The notes beneath the pieces were generated by a model, which was not told the origin of the DNA, made no database searches, and saw only the letters and a program-made list of their open reading frames with translations. Source: Spirochaeta sp. (GTDB taxonomy: Bacteria > Spirochaetota > Spirochaetia > DSM-2461). From it: a stretch of DNA of 13,780 bases. Position 1 is the stretch's first letter. Every line of letters starts with the position of its first letter. The stretch covers positions 1-13,780 of the forward strand of contig JAUVIY010000039.1 in NCBI GenBank assembly GCA_030592625.1, read 5' to 3'. The position numbers and the translations under genes are program-made. Positions 6,957 through 13,780 of this stretch are shown here, in pieces.

Positions 6957-9900
6957 ATGATTCGATTGCTGCGGGCCGTCGGAACGGTCATACTTCTGAG
7001 TTTGTTCTTTACCGTCTTTCCCGCAGCGGGTGAATCGTCTGGTATCGCCGGACCGCGGATCGAACTTTACGAACCGACTGAAAAATCCGGTTACCGGGAG
7101 ACCCTCCTGGTATCCGGACGTGTGGTACCATCGCCTGATACGGGTTCCGGTGACCGTCGCGTCGATACACTCATCTGGGAAATCCCCGAACTCAGGTCCA
7201 TGGGATACATCATGTTTCACCGCAGCGGTCGATTCATCCATTCGATACCGACTCTAGGGGCGAATGGATCTCTGACACTGATCCTGAGATTGACCGACAA
7301 AGCCGGACGATTCGACGAGCGGGTACTCATTATAAATCCTGCTCCTCCTGAGATAGCAATCGAGGAAGAACCTGCAGTACCGGAGGTACCGGAAAAATCG
7401 ATCGTCATCGAATCACCCGAAGACGGTTCCTTCTACCGGTCCTTCGTCGAAGTTCTCGGACGGGTCGAGGGTCGACCGGACCGAATCGGTTGGCGTGTGG
7501 ACGCCCTGGATGCCGAGGGACCCATCGAACCCGAACCGGACGGCTCTTACCGCTTCGCGTTCACAACCACCGGATATTCCGAGTCCATCGAGATTGTGGT
7601 TAACGCCGTGTACCCGGACCGGGAGGCAACGGTGTCAATCCGATTGGAGAACATCGGCGACGGACCCTATCTCGGAGTGGATCGGCCCGAGGACGGCACT
7701 TTCTACCGGAATCTCCTGGAGGTATCCGGAACCGTCGGGAGGGATCCGGACGGTGATGACGGCCTGGAAGATGTCAAAGGTCTCTACTGGTGGTTCGCGA
7801 CCGAATCCGAGAGGCGCCGGCCGGTGTTCTTCGACGGGGAGGGGCGCTTTTCCTATGAAATCGATCTTTCGGAAGACGAGGGTTCTTTGACTCTGGAAAT
7901 CGAAGCCGAGGACAAGAACGGCAATACCACGAACTTGAGCTTCCGTCTTGATGACGGCAGATTACCTCCGGACCTGGAGATCGGATTCCCGGGGGACGGC
8001 ACGCCATACGGCGGGGCCGGGCTCCTGATGATCGGTATAGTGAAGGATCCATATGAAGATGCGGTGGATTACGGCGGGTTGAAAGATCTTCAATGGTCCG
8101 TGAGGCCCACCGATCCCCGGCTGGCGGATCAGGCTGTCACCGGTACGGCCTCCATCGGCCCGGACGGTGGATTTACGGTTCCCCTTTTGTTGCAGGGATT
8201 GTCTGGAGAGACCGAGTTATCCGTCATCGCCGCCGGTTCCAACAACGCGGTTGTCAGGATCGACATGATTCTGCCCCGGGGAGTGAGTGATATCCCTGGT
8301 TTCTCCGCCGTCGGCCTGGACGGTTCAGTGAAAGTGGCCTGGGATACCGTGCCGGACGCCCTGGAATATAGACTTTCGATCTCACGTGGGGACGAGGCGT
8401 CTGAAATTCGCATGAGGCCTGAGGATGGTAATGAGACTGTTCTCGAATCATTGGAAAACGGCGTGTTATACGAGTTATACCTGACGGCCACGACTCCCAG
8501 GGGAGAATTCAGCTCCCATGTCGAGAAAGCCATTGCCCTCTCCGGGGAAACGTTGAAACCCGCAGCCCGGGGCGAATTCCGCCAGATCCGACTCAGCTGG
8601 GATCCTGTACCCGGAGCCGAAGCCTATCTGGTGTACCGATCGGAGGAGGGGGGCAAACTATATCATCTCCTCGGGGATCCGGTAGAAGAAGCCAGATTCG
8701 TTGACAGTTCGGCACGTTACGGAATCCGTTATGCCTATGCTGTGGCACCGGCCGCTTTTCCTGAATTCTTGAGCGATCCGACAATGGCGGAAACTCTTCA
8801 GGCTCCCGAGCAGAAATTGGAGGAAGTCGCCCGGTATGAGGGATTGGTGCCGCACGATTTGCTCATTCAGGGAGATTATGCCTTCGTGGCCGCCGGATCG
8901 GACGGCTTCCGCATCATCGATATCACTAATCCGGTCAAACCGGTGGTAGTCGGCGAAGCCGCCGCCGGGGATGCCCGGGGTGTTGCCGTCCGGGGCGACT
9001 ACGCCTATCTGGCCGATGGGGATCGGGGTCTTCAGATTATCAATATCACCGCGCCGGTATCCCCTCTCACGGTCGGCTCGAGGCTGGCCGGAACGCCGGT
9101 AGCTGTGGCCATTCGGGGCGACTACGCCTATGTGGCCGATGCCGATCGAGGCTTGCGGGTCTATGACGTATCGAATGCCAGAGAGCCCCGAAGAATCCAT
9201 ATTCTGGAAGGATTCGATGCCATGGATCTCACCGTTACCGGTCGTTGGGCCTATGTTCCCGCCGGTCCGGACGGATTGGCGATCATCGATCTCGAGAAAC
9301 CGGATCGGCCGGTACTCACTGCGATGCTCCCCATCGGTGACGCCCGCAAGGTGGCTGTCGAAGACTCTCTTGTCTGCGTCTCCGATTCCGGTGGAAACCT
9401 GATCCTTATCGATGTGTCCGATCCGGCATCCCCCGGAATCCTTTCGCGGATATCCGGCGCCGACGCCGGTCATTTCACGATCAAAAACGGCTATCTGTTC
9501 CTTTCATCCATCGAAGGGGGTCTTGCCGTTTACGATGCCCGTGATCCGACTTCACCACGTTTTTTTGAATCATCTCCCCTGGGAAATCTGGGGAGCCTGG
9601 ATTTCAAGGACGATTATCTGTATGCCGGTACACCGACGGGAATCATAGTTATACAGACTTATCTGGTTGGTGCTTCGTACGCCACCGCCGGGTGGGAAAC
9701 ACCGGGCCGTTCCCATGGCCTATCTCTGTCGGAACATGAAATTGTCGTCGCGGATCACGAGGGAGGCGTCAGAATTCACATTATGGGTACTGAGGATAGC
9801 GAACCGATACAGGTAATCCACTTGCCCTTTGCCGTTGGAACGGCAATCTCGGATCGCATACTTGTTGTCGCTGATTCCGTCCGGGGATTGAGTCTCCACG

Positions 9901-10547
9901 TCCGTGATACAGATGGAATCTCCTGGACCGAGTCCGTTCTTGGAGCTTCCATGTCGCCGGCTGCTGACGTGGATATCTTTGATACTTATGCTGCGGGAAG
10001 TTTGCCGGATTCCGGTCTCTACGTTATGGAAGTTTCGAATGATGGCTCAATAATCGGTTCAGCAGAGATTCCTTTCCCCGGGGTCCGTTTCATTGCGCTT
10101 GGGGAAGGTTTACTGGCGGCGGCCGATAACGACGGAATACGAATCTATGCGATCGGGGACAAGCTGTCGATCCGGGAGACGACTCAAGTTGGAATAAAAG
10201 TCGTTAAGGATCTGGAGATATCAGGAACGCAGCTCTATGCCGCCGGTTCGTTCGGTATGACAATCTTCGATCTCTCGGCCCCTGGAAGGGCCGATCTCAT
10301 CTCAACCTATTCCTCGCCCTATGCCAGGGATGTTTCAGTTTCCGGAGGTTTTGCCTATCTCAGCGCCGGTCCTGAAGGGCTTCTGGTGGTTAATATCCGA
10401 AATCCGTCACAGCCCTTTCTGGCGTCCCGATGCCCGGAAGTGTTCGCTGTCGCTGCCGAAGCTTCTTCGGACGGGCTCACCGCCTATGTGGCCGATACGA
10501 ACGGTGTAAAGGTTGTCGATCTGGTAATCCCCCCCTGGCTCCGTTGA
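6957..10547 (+). CDS. Secreted Ig-like / fibronectin-III / LVIVD-repeat protein
   Basis: This 1196-aa protein has a signal peptide (hydrophobic 9-23, probable cleavage near residue 25). Four Ig-like modules follow, at about 30-126, 149-235, 238-335 and 339-440. Modules 1 and 3 open with GP-x-(I/L), and modules 2 and 3 carry PEDG-(S/T)-FYR; a Glu/Pro linker lies at ~127-147. Two fibronectin-III-like domains (443-535 and ~536-620) show the usual K-V-x-W and R-L-x-W strands. From 632 to the end are 14 repeats of ~41 aa (DYAY-V-A-D-x-x-x-GL-x-I-x-D-I-x-x-P-x-x-P), matching LVIVD repeats, which form beta-propellers. Blade 8 starts at 919, exactly 7 x 41 residues after blade 1, so two seven-bladed propellers are expected. 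There is no membrane anchor beyond the signal peptide. It starts 5 nt after the lipoprotein stop with no obvious ribosome-binding site. A binding or scaffold role is inferred. Confidence 0.87.
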   Translation: MIRLLRAVGTVILLSLFFTVFPAAGESSGIAGPRIELYEPTEKSGYRETLLVSGRVVPSPDTGSGDRRVDTLIWEIPELRSMGYIMFHRSGRFIHSIPTLGANGSLTLILRLTDKAGRFDERVLIINPAPPEIAIEEEPAVPEVPEKSIVIESPEDGSFYRSFVEVLGRVEGRPDRIGWRVDALDAEGPIEPEPDGSYRFAFTTTGYSESIEIVVNAVYPDREATVSIRLENIGDGPYLGVDRPEDGTFYRNLLEVSGTVGRDPDGDDGLEDVKGLYWWFATESERRRPVFFDGEGRFSYEIDLSEDEGSLTLEIEAEDKNGNTTNLSFRLDDGRLPPDLEIGFPGDGTPYGGAGLLMIGIVKDPYEDAVDYGGLKDLQWSVRPTDPRLADQAVTGTASIGPDGGFTVPLLLQGLSGETELSVIAAGSNNAVVRIDMILPRGVSDIPGFSAVGLDGSVKVAWDTVPDALEYRLSISRGDEASEIRMRPEDGNETVLESLENGVLYELYLTATTPRGEFSSHVEKAIALSGETLKPAARGEFRQIRLSWDPVPGAEAYLVYRSEEGGKLYHLLGDPVEEARFVDSSARYGIRYAYAVAPAAFPEFLSDPTMAETLQAPEQKLEEVARYEGLVPHDLLIQGDYAFVAAGSDGFRIIDITNPVKPVVVGEAAAGDARGVAVRGDYAYLADGDRGLQIINITAPVSPLTVGSRLAGTPVAVAIRGDYAYVADADRGLRVYDVSNAREPRRIHILEGFDAMDLTVTGRWAYVPAGPDGLAIIDLEKPDRPVLTAMLPIGDARKVAVEDSLVCVSDSGGNLILIDVSDPASPGILSRISGADAGHFTIKNGYLFLSSIEGGLAVYDARDPTSPRFFESSPLGNLGSLDFKDDYLYAGTPTGIIVIQTYLVGASYATAGWETPGRSHGLSLSEHEIVVADHEGGVRIHIMGTEDSEPIQVIHLPFAVGTAISDRILVVADSVRGLSLHVRDTDGISWTESVLGASMSPAADVDIFDTYAAGSLPDSGLYVMEVSNDGSIIGSAEIPFPGVRFIALGEGLLAAADNDGIRIYAIGDKLSIRETTQVGIKVVKDLEISGTQLYAAGSFGMTIFDLSAPGRADLISTYSSPYARDVSVSGGFAYLSAGPEGLLVVNIRNPSQPFLASRCPEVFAVAAEASSDGLTAYVADTNGVKVVDLVIPPWLR
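8850..10544 (+). repeat. Array of 14 LVIVD-type coding repeats (period ~123 nt)
   Basis: The repeats encode beta-propeller blades. Most have diverged at DNA level, but blades 2 and 3 share an identical 18-nt run (8991-9008 and 9114-9131, CGGGGCGACTACGCCTAT) exactly 123 nt apart, with strong similarity continuing through the GCCGAT-containing segment. This suggests recent duplication or gene conversion of that blade. Confidence 0.85.
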
Positions 10548-10567
10548 TTCACAAGCGAAGAAAGCTT

Positions 10568-10596
10568 TTTACTCCGGGCAATAAATCCTTTATATT
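10568..10596 (+). promoter_or_regulatory. Candidate sigma70-type promoter of fhs
   Basis: TTTACT at 10568-10573 and TATATT at 10591-10596 are separated by 17 nt in the 72-nt gap before fhs. The resulting leader would be about 15-20 nt and contains the ribosome-binding site, so fhs is probably transcribed independently of the surface-protein block. Confidence 0.55.
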
Positions 10597-10606
10597 AAGG
10601 CCATCC

Positions 10607-10611
10607 GGAGG
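10607..10611 (+). promoter_or_regulatory. Ribosome-binding site GGAGG of fhs
   Basis: GGAGG lies 8 nt before the ATG at 10620 and fixes that codon as the start of fhs. Confidence 0.75.
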
Positions 10612-10619
10612 CACGACTC

Positions 10620-12359
10620 ATGCCACATAAAACAGATCTCGAAATCGCCCAGTCCGCCATAATTCGTCCGATAATGGAAATCGCTGCGGATTTCGGTATC
10701 CCGAAAACGGCTGTAATACCGTACGGGCAGGAGATCGCCAAGATTGATCCCCTGCTTACCGATATGAATAAACCTCCGCGAGCCCGATATATCGACGTGA
10801 CGGCGATAACCCCGACGCCTCTGGGCGAAGGGAAAACGACAACGACGGTGGGACTTGCACAAGGGTTGGGATATCTCGGCCGAAAGGCCGCCTGTGCTAT
10901 AAGGCAGCCATCGATGGGACCCACCTTCGGTATCAAGGGCGGAGCCGCCGGTGGAGGCCATAGCCAGGTGGTTCCCATGGAGGAGTTTAATCTTCATCTC
11001 ACCGGTGATATCCATGCCGTTTCTGCGGCACATAATCTGGGTGCCGCTGCCGTAGACGCCCGTATCTATCATGAAGGCCGCTGGAGTGATAAGTTCCTGG
11101 CAAAACAGGGACTCGAAAGGCTTTCCATCGATCCATATGCCGTATCCTGGCGGCGGGTATTGGATATGAACGACCGATCGCTCAGAAATATCATCACCGG
11201 CCTTGGAGAACTTGGAGACGGCCCCGTCCGTCAGACAGGATTTGATATTGCCGTGGCCAGTGAGTTGATGGCCATACTGGCTTTATCGACGGATCTGGCT
11301 GATATGCGCCGACGGATCGGTGCCATGGTTATGGCTCGTTCCCGTAAGGGAGAGGCCCTCACGGCAGAGAAGATCGGGGTTGCGGGTGCCATGGCCGTCC
11401 TGATGAAAGATGCACTCAAACCGAATCTCCTGCAGACCCTCGAGGGGCAGGCAGCCTTTGTCCATGCCGGTCCTTTTGCCAATATAGCCCATGGGAATTC
11501 TTCGATAATTGCCGATATGGTGGCTGTACGCCATACCGATTATCTGGTGACGGAATCCGGGTTCGGATCGGACATCGGCATGGAGAAATTCTTCGATATC
11601 AAATGCCGGGCTTCCGGGCTGATTCCCGATGCCGTTGTGCTTGTTGCCACGGTAAGGGCCCTGAAAATGCACGGAGGCGGCCCCAAGGTTGTTCCAGGCC
11701 GCCCCCTCGATTCGGCATACACCTCGGAAAACACGGAACTGCTTTCCGCCGGTCTGGATAACCTGAGACGTCATATCGCCAATGTCGCGCTTTTCGGTAT
11801 TCCGTGCGTTGTGGCGGTGAATGCGTTCCCGACTGATACCGATGCCGAGCACACCCTGATTGTTGAAGCGGCACGAGAGGCGGGAGCTTTCAACGCCGTC
11901 GTAACGACCCATCATCCCGAAGGAGGCCGAGGCGCCGCCGCACTGGCGGAAGCCGTTGAGAAGGCCTGCGACGCCGGTGGTGAGTTCCGATATCTCTACG
12001 AACTCGAATCATCGTTAACCGACAAAATCGAGACGATTGCGGATAAGATTTACCGTGCCGGTGAGGTTACCTATACTTCGGAAGCTCGAGCCGCCCTGAA
12101 TCGGTACGAGGAAGACGGCCACGGCGCTCTACCGGTCTGTATGGCCAAAACCCATTTGTCGCTGAGCCATGATCCTGCTTTGAAAAATGCCCCCGAAGGG
12201 TTCACCTTTCCGGTAACCGAAGCTCGACTCAGTGCCGGTGCCGGTTTTGTCTATCCCCTGGCCGGAGACATCCGTACCATGCCGGGGCTTGGATCGAAGC
12301 CGGCGTATATGGGAATTGACATCGATCCGGAAACGGGCAGGGTGACGGGATTATTCTGA
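10620..12359 (+). CDS. fhs: Formate-tetrahydrofolate ligase (EC 6.3.4.3)
   Basis: The enzyme joins formate to tetrahydrofolate with ATP to give 10-formyl-THF, feeding purine and formyl-Met-tRNA synthesis or, in acetogens, the methyl branch of the Wood-Ljungdahl pathway. The 579-aa sequence carries family motifs throughout: IAQSAIIRPI at the N-terminus, the P-loop PTPLGEGKTTTT at 65-76 (Lys72), FGIKGGAAGGGHSQVVPMEE, LNRNI-like DMNDRSLRNI, LKPNLLQTLEGQAAFVHAGP, FANIAHGNSS, TESGFGSDIGMEKFFDIKCR, ATVRALKMHGG, LPVCMAKTHLSLS, and the closing RLSAGAGF and TMPGL. It is about 20 aa longer than the common ~555-560 aa form; part of the excess is an insertion around the RIYHEGRWSDKFLAKQG segment after the HNLGAAAVDA motif. 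No other folate or acetyl-CoA pathway gene is adjacent, so acetogenesis cannot be inferred. Its last 9 bp overlap the end of the convergent trmL. Confidence 0.97.
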   Translation: MPHKTDLEIAQSAIIRPIMEIAADFGIPKTAVIPYGQEIAKIDPLLTDMNKPPRARYIDVTAITPTPLGEGKTTTTVGLAQGLGYLGRKAACAIRQPSMGPTFGIKGGAAGGGHSQVVPMEEFNLHLTGDIHAVSAAHNLGAAAVDARIYHEGRWSDKFLAKQGLERLSIDPYAVSWRRVLDMNDRSLRNIITGLGELGDGPVRQTGFDIAVASELMAILALSTDLADMRRRIGAMVMARSRKGEALTAEKIGVAGAMAVLMKDALKPNLLQTLEGQAAFVHAGPFANIAHGNSSIIADMVAVRHTDYLVTESGFGSDIGMEKFFDIKCRASGLIPDAVVLVATVRALKMHGGGPKVVPGRPLDSAYTSENTELLSAGLDNLRRHIANVALFGIPCVVAVNAFPTDTDAEHTLIVEAAREAGAFNAVVTTHHPEGGRGAAALAEAVEKACDAGGEFRYLYELESSLTDKIETIADKIYRAGEVTYTSEARAALNRYEEDGHGALPVCMAKTHLSLSHDPALKNAPEGFTFPVTEARLSAGAGFVYPLAGDIRTMPGLGSKPAYMGIDIDPETGRVTGLF

Positions 12360-12854
12360 CCCGGTGAACAGGCGACCCTCGGGATCCGTCGCCGAAAGTC
12401 CCTTGAAATTGTCCTGCCGGAGAGCTTCAAAAGCAGCCACTCCCACAGTCACCGAGATGTTCAGTGACCGGGCTGTTCTGAGGATGGGAATCCGGACACA
12501 CCGTTCGGGGACATCCTTGAGCAACGTATCAGGCAGTCCGGCTGTCTCCTTGCCGAACACCAGGAATGCTCGGGTCCCGTATTCCGCCTCATCGTGACGA
12601 TGAATGGCCTTGGTGGTGAAGAACCACAGGGGTGCATCGGGATAGACAGCCAGAAACGCATCCCAATTATCGTGAATCTCCACATCCAGGTGCTGCCAGT
12701 AGTCCAGACCGGCCCGTTTCAGATATCTGTCGTCCAGTGAGTATCCCAGGGGACGAATCAGGTGCAGTCGGGCCCCCATAGCCATGCATGAACGGCCTAT
12801 ACTACCTGTATTCTGTGGTATCTCCGGTTCGTGGAGGACAATATGCAATTCCAT
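12351..12854 (-). CDS. trmL: tRNA (cytidine/uridine-2'-O-)-methyltransferase TrmL (SPOUT family)
   Basis: TrmL 2'-O-methylates the wobble nucleotide 34 of certain leucine tRNAs using S-adenosylmethionine. The 167-aa product has the compact single-domain SPOUT length. Family motifs are intact: LHEPEIPQNTGSIGR at 7-21, KRAGLDYWQHL at 46-56, FGKETAGLP at 100-108 and RIPILRTARSLNIS at 121-134, the last two building the trefoil-knot cofactor site. The ATG at 12854 starts directly with the first conserved strand. It lies 8 nt downstream of the RelA/SpoT stop on the same strand with only a weak ribosome-binding site, so it probably depends on that transcript. Its stop codon lies inside the end of fhs (9-bp tail-to-tail overlap). 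Confidence 0.93.
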   Translation of the reverse strand: MELHIVLHEPEIPQNTGSIGRSCMAMGARLHLIRPLGYSLDDRYLKRAGLDYWQHLDVEIHDNWDAFLAVYPDAPLWFFTTKAIHRHDEAEYGTRAFLVFGKETAGLPDTLLKDVPERCVRIPILRTARSLNISVTVGVAAFEALRQDNFKGLSATDPEGRLFTGSE

Positions 12855-12862
12855 ATAGATTT

Positions 12863-13780
12863 TTATCCGTAATATCGATTCTGGAAATTTTGAACCTTGG
12901 AGATGGATAGTACCGTGGGTATGGCTCGGATGCTCTTGGATATTTTCTTGAAATCCTCACGACTCTCCATTTCGACGGTGAAGAATCCCTCAAAGTCTCC
13001 TCGCTCGGTTTCGTCCAGGCTGCCGGAGATGAGATGGCCTCGATACTTTCGGATGGCCCCTTCTATCTCGCTGAACAGATCGTGGGTGTAATGGGAGTGG
13101 ATGCGGAAACGCTGAGTGGCCCGGGAACTTGCCGTTTCCCAATCCACATGGATACGCCGTTCTTCGAAATCCTCAATGCCCTTCAGGTTCGGACAGTCTA
13201 CCTTGTGGACGATAATACCCCTTCCCCGGGAGATGTAGCCGATGATACGGTCGCCGGGAGCGGGGGAGCAGCACTGACTGATCTTGATCATCATGTTGTG
13301 TTCATCCCCGATTGTGACTCCCACTTTGGTGGTGTCCAGAACTAAGGTTTCCAGCTTGCCGACACCGGAGGCTTCATCCACTGCGGCTGTAGCGTTTTCA
13401 TTCTTGATTTCTCTTTCGCCGGCGGGTTTCTTTCTGGCAACGATATTCCGGTCGATTACAACATCGGCGTCGTGTCGATTCAGCCAGTTTCGTATCTTGT
13501 TCCGGGCCCGGGTGCTCCGGACATGCTTGAGCCAATTGACGTGGGGATGGGCGCTGGGGGCTGTGAGAATTTGAATGGTCTGGGTGTTCTCCAACGGTCT
13601 GGTGAGGGGGATGATGGCACCATCGGCCTTGGCACCCATGCAGTGTTCGCCGATTTCCGAATGGATGTGATAAGCCAGGTCGATGGCTGTCGATCCCTCG
13701 GGGAGTTCCATAGGATCGCCTTTCGGCGTGTAGACGATGATGGAGTTCCTTAAAACATCCTGTTTGATGGCATCGAGAAA
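12863..13780 (-). CDS. RelA/SpoT-family (p)ppGpp synthetase/hydrolase, C-terminal part, 5' end outside window
   Basis: The frame is open from the window's right edge to the TAA at 12863, giving 305 residues of the regulatory half of a long RSH protein. In order: the end of the synthetase-linked helix (FLDAIKQDVL), a TGS domain at fragment residues ~12-74 (IIVYTPKGDPMELPEGSTAI, YHIHSEIG, GAKADG), a helical segment (WLKHVRSTRARNKIRNWL), the conserved-cysteine/RIS domain at ~150-205 (SQCCSPAPGDRIIGYISRGR, then DCPN), and a C-terminal ACT domain at ~225-298. The family makes and/or breaks the alarmone (p)ppGpp in response to starvation through ribosome contacts of this half. The catalytic domains are outside the window, so RelA, SpoT or bifunctional Rel cannot be decided. 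An internal ATG at 13711 is not the start because it lies inside the TGS domain. trmL follows 8 nt downstream. Confidence 0.95.
   Translation of the reverse strand, partial: FLDAIKQDVLRNSIIVYTPKGDPMELPEGSTAIDLAYHIHSEIGEHCMGAKADGAIIPLTRPLENTQTIQILTAPSAHPHVNWLKHVRSTRARNKIRNWLNRHDADVVIDRNIVARKKPAGEREIKNENATAAVDEASGVGKLETLVLDTTKVGVTIGDEHNMMIKISQCCSPAPGDRIIGYISRGRGIIVHKVDCPNLKGIEDFEERRIHVDWETASSRATQRFRIHSHYTHDLFSEIEGAIRKYRGHLISGSLDETERGDFEGFFTVEMESREDFKKISKSIRAIPTVLSISKVQNFQNRYYG

Noticed and set aside
8658..9473. Open frame of 271 codons on the minus strand inside the LVIVD region
   Set aside because: It lies wholly within the propeller gene, whose plus-strand translation shows clear 41-aa repeats; the antisense frame stays open because of the repeated GC-rich codons and has no recognisable motif.
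8850..10544. Regularly spaced repeats as a possible CRISPR array
   Set aside because: The 123-nt period is in frame, and the repeats encode LVIVD blades; there are no short identical repeats with unique spacers.
10553..10570. Possible terminator hairpin after the propeller gene (AAGC...GCTTTTT)
   Set aside because: The stem is only about 4 bp with a weak loop; the T-run is more likely part of the fhs promoter region.
11283..11915. Open frame of 210 codons on the minus strand opposite fhs
   Set aside because: It overlaps highly conserved fhs motifs and has no motif of its own.
13709..13711. ATG at 13711 (minus) as the start of the RelA/SpoT gene
   Set aside because: The conserved TGS domain begins upstream of it, and the frame stays open to the window edge, so the gene is truncated by the window.

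Overview
The window carries bacterial housekeeping genes on both sides of a large block of exported, multidomain surface proteins. Signal peptides, two lipobox-type lipoproteins and a predicted outer-membrane beta-barrel point to a bacterium with two membranes. The style of the exported proteins (Ig-like lipoprotein, beta-barrel with a transglutaminase-like domain, LVIVD-repeat protein) and the moderately GC-rich coding sequence are compatible with a spirochaete. That lineage is an inference from style; no gene here proves it.

Layout, plus strand. Positions 1-552: the C-terminal part of a protein with an AlbA_2 (Schlafen-type) domain, cut by the window edge. Positions 591-1253: a small probable lipoprotein built from two copies of one domain. 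Positions 1263-2030: truA, tRNA pseudouridine synthase I. These three genes are tightly packed and probably co-transcribed. Positions 2031-2327 are non-coding and hold a 125-bp element bounded by 22-bp inverted repeats (2062-2186), then an AT-rich stretch with a candidate promoter. Positions 2328-10547 hold three genes joined by a 1-nt and a 5-nt gap: (a) a secreted beta-barrel / transglutaminase-like / TPR protein, (b) an Ig-module lipoprotein of 809 aa, (c) a 1196-aa secreted protein with Ig-like modules, two fibronectin-III-like domains and 14 LVIVD repeats that should form two seven-bladed propellers. Positions 10620-12359 encode fhs, formate-tetrahydrofolate ligase, behind its own candidate promoter.

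Minus strand: the 3' part of a RelA/SpoT-type (p)ppGpp enzyme gene (12863-13780, cut by the window edge) followed 8 nt later by trmL (12351-12854). trmL converges on fhs and the two coding ends overlap by 9 bp.

The three-gene surface block is the most interesting part. Genes (b) and (c) share one Ig-like module design, and gene (a) supplies an outer-membrane anchor plus a papain-fold catalytic-like domain. Together they look like one envelope-associated assembly whose function cannot be read from the sequence. The tRNA-modification genes (truA, trmL), the one-carbon gene (fhs) and the stringent-response gene are ordinary chromosomal genes.
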